This document shows, one piece after another, positions 59,860-64,000 of a DNA stretch of 64,000 nucleotides (its first letter is position 1; each line of letters opens with the position of its first letter). Source of the DNA: Aldrovandia affinis (taxonomy: Eukaryota; Chordata; Actinopteri; Notacanthiformes; Halosauridae); contig JAINUG010000023.1 of assembly GCA_029706075.1 (NCBI GenBank), positions 3,462,447-3,526,446 on the forward strand, written 5' to 3'. Under the pieces are notes generated by a model. The model was not told the origin of the DNA and did no database searches. It saw nothing but the letters and a program-made list of their open reading frames with translations. Both the position numbers and the translations under genes were made by a program.

Positions 59860-61408
59860 TGGTTCACTGTAACCTCCACCCTATTCCACCACCTACACCC
59901 TATACTCCTCCACCCTATTAGAATTCCCCAGGGTAGCAGACTCAAAGGAATTAAGGAATACATCTGCGCCTTCCTCCCTTGCTCCATGGACCCGCTGCAG
60001 TTTGCTTATCGTCCAAACAGATCCACGGATGATGCTGTCTCCCAGGTACTGCACACCACACTCTCTCATCTGGACAGCCGGAAGGGGGGCTACGTGAGAC
60101 TGCTGTTCATTGATTATAGTTCAGCTTTCAACACCATAGTCCCCACCAGACTGGCTGGCAAGTTGATTGAGCTGGGACTGAACACCCCCCTGTGTGCCTG
60201 GATCCTGGACTTCCTGACCGCCAGGCCCCAGGTGGTCAGGGTGGGCAGACACACCTCCAACCCCCTCACCCTGAACACAGGATCCCCCCAGGGTTGCGTC
60301 CTCAGCCCCCTACTGTACTCCCTGTACACACATGACTGTGTGGCCAGGTCCAGCTCCATCATTAAGTTTGCGGATGACACAGTGGTGGTGGGCCTGATCT
60401 CCAACAACGACGAGAAGGCCTACCTGGAGGAAGTTGCTGATATGTCACTCTGGTGCCAAGACAACAGCCTCCTCCTGAATGTCACCAAAACTAAGGAGCT
60501 TATTGTGGACTTTAGGAGGACACAACAACAGAGGACGTACTCACCATTGGGGATTAATGGGACCACTGTGGAGAGGGTGAGCAGGTATAAATACCTGGGA
60601 GTCCACATCACCGAAGATCTCACACGGACAGCACACACTGACACTCTGGTGAGAAAGGCGAGGCAGCGCCTTTACCACCTCAGGCAGCTGAGGAAATTTA
60701 AAGTCTCCCGGAGGATCCTTCAGTCCTTCTACTCTGGAGCTGTAGAGAGCATCCTGACCGGAAGCATCACTGCCTGGTTTGGCAACAGCTCTGCTCAGGA
60801 CAGGAAGGCTCTGCAGAGAGTAGTGCGTTCGGCTGAACGCACTACTGGAACTACACTCCCCACCCTGCAGGACTTATACACCAGGAGGTGCAGAACCAGA
60901 GTCTGCAGGATCATGAAGGATCCTCACCACCCCAACAACGGACTGTTTCAGCTGCTGCGGTCAGGCAAGCGCCTCCGTAGTCACGCTGCCAAAACAGAGA
61001 GACTGAGACGGAGTTTCTTCCCTCAGGCCATCAGGACTGTGAACTCTGACCTCACCAGGGCCCCCACCAAGACACACACACTGCCCCTCTTATGCACACC
61101 CACACACACACACACACACTTAATGACTACACATAATTTATAGTAGGTTCCCCTCCATTTCCAAGTGCTCTTACTGTATATATTGTGTTGTTTTTTTATA
61201 TAAGAGCTCTTATTGTAATAATTATATATATATTATTGTGTTGCTGTAATTATTGTAATTATTGTAATAATTCATTCAATTCTATTGTCTTTACTGTAAA
61301 TACTGTGTACTGTTGCCCTTTGTACTTTTTCGTTGAGCATTGCCACTTTTCATTTCACTGCACACCCCGTGTGTGTATGTGACAAATAAAAATCTTGAAT
61401 CTCTTGAA
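59860..61408 (+). mobile_element. Younger jockey/CR1-group LINE inserted into an older copy
   Basis: 5'-truncated retrotransposon with an intact RT-to-stop frame (59986-61143), a 3' UTR and a tail ending CAAATAAAAATCTTGAATCT. It interrupts a minus-strand LINE of the same group, whose two halves flank it. The 5' junction is not sharp in the sequence; 59860 is an estimate. Confidence 0.8.
59986..61143 (+). CDS. LINE reverse transcriptase, C-terminal 385 codons
   Basis: Uninterrupted frame. Blocks: DPLQFAYRPNRSTDDAV (residues 2-18), LLFIDYSSAFNTI (catalytic Asp43), TGSPQGCVLSPLLYSLY (98-114) and FADD (129-132 region) with KFADDTVVVG. YKYLGVHI follows, and a C-terminal region with LRKFKVSRRILQSFYSGAVE, then RRSFFPQAIRTVNS. 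Asp residues of the active site are present. The endonuclease half is missing by 5' truncation, so although open it could not retrotranspose alone. The first ATG is inside the RT; the frame's natural start lies upstream. Confidence 0.85.
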   Translation: MDPLQFAYRPNRSTDDAVSQVLHTTLSHLDSRKGGYVRLLFIDYSSAFNTIVPTRLAGKLIELGLNTPLCAWILDFLTARPQVVRVGRHTSNPLTLNTGSPQGCVLSPLLYSLYTHDCVARSSSIIKFADDTVVVGLISNNDEKAYLEEVADMSLWCQDNSLLLNVTKTKELIVDFRRTQQQRTYSPLGINGTTVERVSRYKYLGVHITEDLTRTAHTDTLVRKARQRLYHLRQLRKFKVSRRILQSFYSGAVESILTGSITAWFGNSSAQDRKALQRVVRSAERTTGTTLPTLQDLYTRRCRTRVCRIMKDPHHPNNGLFQLLRSGKRLRSHAAKTERLRRSFFPQAIRTVNSDLTRAPTKTHTLPLLCTPTHTHTHLMTTHNL

Positions 61409-61960
61409 AAGCCACTCTGCATCTTTCCATGCTCCCATCAGTTTCAAACCTGCTGAAGAAAGTGTTCAGTTCACCTGCAGAGGCCAGATCATCGTCAGTC
61501 ACAAATGATTTATGGCAGGATGACAGACCAGGCATGTTCTTCCTCATCTCCCACAGTGTTTCAGGGTTTCCAGTCTTCCTCCAGACATTGTTTGTGTGTG
61601 TTCTTGGCCCTCCTTCGTTCGCCTTTCACTTATTTTTCCATCCTTTGCTGTTCCAACAAGTCCTTATTTCTAATAGCGATTTTTCTCTGATTCATTGTCT
61701 GTTTAGTGTCCTTGGTTATGCATGTCTTATTGTTGGAAAACACCTTGACTACTTGGGCTGGGATGACTGCACACAAAAGGGTTTGTGGTCAGTGTGCACA
61801 TCTCATCTAATTCTTCCCTCTCTGAACACATCCCCATTGGTGCAGTCAGAGCCTCTACGCTAGCCTGGGTCCACACTGGGACCACTCTGTGCTCTGGTTT
61901 CACTCCTTTCAGCTTGGTAGTGCAGATCTGAATCAGATGCACCACTTGTGGTCTGAGTAG
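61409..61960 (-). pseudogene. Old LINE, linker portion (right flank of nested insertion)
   Basis: On the minus strand, a piece readable as VKVFSNNKTCITKDTKQTMN, then RRRAKNTHKQCLEEDW, then ELNTFFSRF at 61470-61440 corresponds to the region between endonuclease and RT. It is decayed, with several frameshifts. Its continuation is found on the other side of the + strand LINE, at 59845 and below. Confidence 0.65.
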
Positions 61961-62636
61961 GAATCTCGCACATATTAGCTATCAGTGATCAATCCTTAGA
62001 CAAAGAGACAATTAGCGTAACACAACAAAACATTAAACATGTGGGAGCGAGGACCCGATGCGCCAGAAGAGCGGCACAACCATTTATCTGCAAATTAAAC
62101 ACTGCTACATTCACACTGCGACGAGGAGGAAGGACAACATCGTGAATTCAGAACATTCATGTGTAAAAATGTCCTTAACTGCAATGATGTTGCATTTAAA
62201 CCATCTCTTCTATCTGCCAAATAAAGGACACCGGTTTCTTCTTGTTTTTTCCTTAAACAGAAAAGGAAACCTCAGTTAATAGGGCGGCTGAATGGCCTTA
62301 TCTCTCCCTTTACAAGCGACGGGGGCGCTCATTAACTTCAGAGCGCAGAGAGATACAGGTGGCAGATTCCAATTACAGCAGCATTGATTGGGTCATTCCG
62401 CCGCTCTGCGCATCGTACCTCTTACACTTTTGCCCGATGACAAGATAACGCAGCTCGGAACACCTCAGGGTTACCACAGAAACCGTACCTCTCAAAATAA
62501 AACACAACCACAACACGGCCACAGTGCCTCTCGAGAGTCACACCATGACTATAATACGTCCAAACAATCTTTACAAGACAAAACCGACCGGCCCAAATAT
62601 CGGAGGACAAATTCCCCAACCCGTCAAAGTGGCACG
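61961..62636. other. Non-coding stretch
   Basis: No recognisable feature. Confidence 0.4.
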
Positions 62637-62641
62637 CCACT

Positions 62642-62687
62642 CACACAAACACACAAACACACAAACACACAAACACACAAACACACC
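62642..62687. repeat. ACACAAAC octamer array
   Basis: Five to six perfect copies of an 8-bp unit. Confidence 0.95.
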
Positions 62688-64000
62688 CTACCCTTATCCC
62701 AGAGTATCTTAGCTGCTCTGATGGGTTGCTGTAACCGGTCACAAGCCAGCACACATTTTAACACTTTAATCCTCCATTTTTTGCAGCCATCCTGCTGAAT
62801 CTGTCTTTCATTGAGCAGAACGAAGAGCGCAAACACTGTCCCCAGATGGGCCTGAGAGTTCACGAACTGCCACTGGTGCATTTTGGACAAATGTGTATTC
62901 AGACACAGAACTACTCCAGATGTAATTGGCTATGGTGTGATAGCTTCCATTACAACAAAACAGAAGCCCTAATTAATCTTTCCTTTAATGTAAAAGGAAA
63001 GAACTTAAGAGGACTATAACAATTCTCCATGATGCAGCGACAGTAGCTCTTTATGTCCTCTTTATCCACAGTCAGAATTTCAGTGCCACAAAACCAGAAC
63101 CATAACACAGCCACTAAGTCTACTCTGCAGGGTGACAGATTCATAAATCCCTGCTACGCTCTTCCTTCAGTGCAATAATAATATTCACTATTATGACATA
63201 TGGAAATACTGAAACTCCAGGGCAGAATGCAGATGAACTCAAGTGCCCTCAGAGTCCGTGACTCTACTCCTGAACAACGCGCATGAGGAAAAAACATACC
63301 TAACTCTGACGCTTTATTCCAATAACGGACAGTGGCAAACTAAACGAGGAGCAAGTAAAAACACAGCACACACTCTGAGCCCAGTGGAGCTTTGCTGAAA
63401 AACAAACTAAAGCTGCTCTTCTGTCTTTACACAGGTCCAGCTCTGAACTCTCTGAGGCCCCTGATTGTGTTAGCTCTTAAAACTAGGAGTGCTGGATTTC
63501 CAGGCCTACAACATGACGCCAACCACCCTCGGGCTTTAACGTTTTAAAGTAGTAATAATTCAATTGAGTAAAATACCATCTTAAAAATAACGATTTGGTT
63601 TTGTTCAGGCAGATCTTAAGAGCGATCAGAATGCATAAACTTCTTATTTCCACAAACAGAATAATATATTCACCACTTTACAGCATGCCAACACACGTGT
63701 ACTTTTCATAGTGTACACTCATTTTTGTAAGAATAAGAAACATAATATACACAAACACAACAACATCTTTTCTATTTTATTTGAGGATATATTTGACCTA
63801 AGAATATAAAACAGAAAGCAACGGAAGATGTAAAAGCTTCTATTTATAATGAAAAATAAGTCAATGCGCAGGAAGCACGGTGATATGATACCGATCAGCG
63901 AGAGAGACAATTCTTGGGGAAAAAAGCTAATTTAAATACAAATGTAAAATATGAATGGCATTATTAAAATGTAGCCCCCATAAACACATATTATGAACGT
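62688..64000. other. Non-coding stretch to window end
   Basis: No gene, RNA or transposon recognised. Confidence 0.4.

Noticed and set aside
58930-61408. Twin-priming inversion explaining the head-to-head LINEs
   Set aside because: The two orientations cover overlapping RT regions and differ in sequence, so they are separate elements. Nested insertion fits better, since minus-strand homology continues at 61409-61960.

Overview
The window looks like intergenic or intronic DNA of a ray-finned fish, most likely a teleost. The evidence is the mix of repeats: Tc1/mariner relics, L2/Rex-type and CR1-type LINEs, a jockey/CR1-group LINE, tRNA-derived SINEs whose tail is the fish L2-type 3' end, short hAT-type inverted-repeat elements with 8-bp target duplications, and many CA/TG microsatellites. 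There is no operon structure, no rRNA or functional tRNA gene, and no host gene I can name. A 100-base run of N at 26988-27087 marks an assembly gap.

Layout. 1-7 kb: a Tc1 relic, an L2-type LINE fragment (+), a dispersed 73-bp repeat with an inverted partner arm, a broken hAT-type transposase N-terminus (-), and a 5'-truncated L2-type LINE (-). 8.3-9.7 kb: a SINE followed directly by about 26 copies of a 47-bp minisatellite. 10.3-10.9 kb: a complete SINE with a 14-bp target duplication, then a LINE 3' end. 15.4-15.9 kb: a TG microsatellite. 16.5-19.7 kb: the most complete element, an L2-clade LINE (-) with endonuclease, reverse transcriptase and C-terminal domain, broken only by three one-base homopolymer contractions. 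22.8-26.1 kb: two Tc1-like pieces, the first with a DD36E active-site spacing. 27-29 kb: the gap, a G-rich TG array, a 37-bp minisatellite and a hairpin. 31.7-37.1 kb: a tiny SINE insertion with a perfect 19-bp duplication, a hAT-type MITE, a truncated SINE and a CR1 endonuclease relic. 42.9-51.5 kb: a LINE fragment, CA arrays, a SINE-head-derived 29-bp array, a CR1 3' end and a second hAT-type MITE. 53.5-62.7 kb: CA arrays, two SINEs and a nested pair of LINEs in opposite orientation.

Interactions are those of parasites and hosts: LINEs supply the reverse transcriptase that moves SINEs sharing their 3' tails, and several SINE or minisatellite pieces have been amplified secondarily. The only possible host coding signal is a short candidate exon near 57.67-57.77 kb on the + strand, which I cannot identify. 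I see no clearly new biological system. The most unusual items are the SINE-head satellite (47.4-48.0 kb), the 47-bp array carrying a splice-acceptor-like motif in each unit, the nearly intact LINE with matching homopolymer breaks, and the nested LINE pair.
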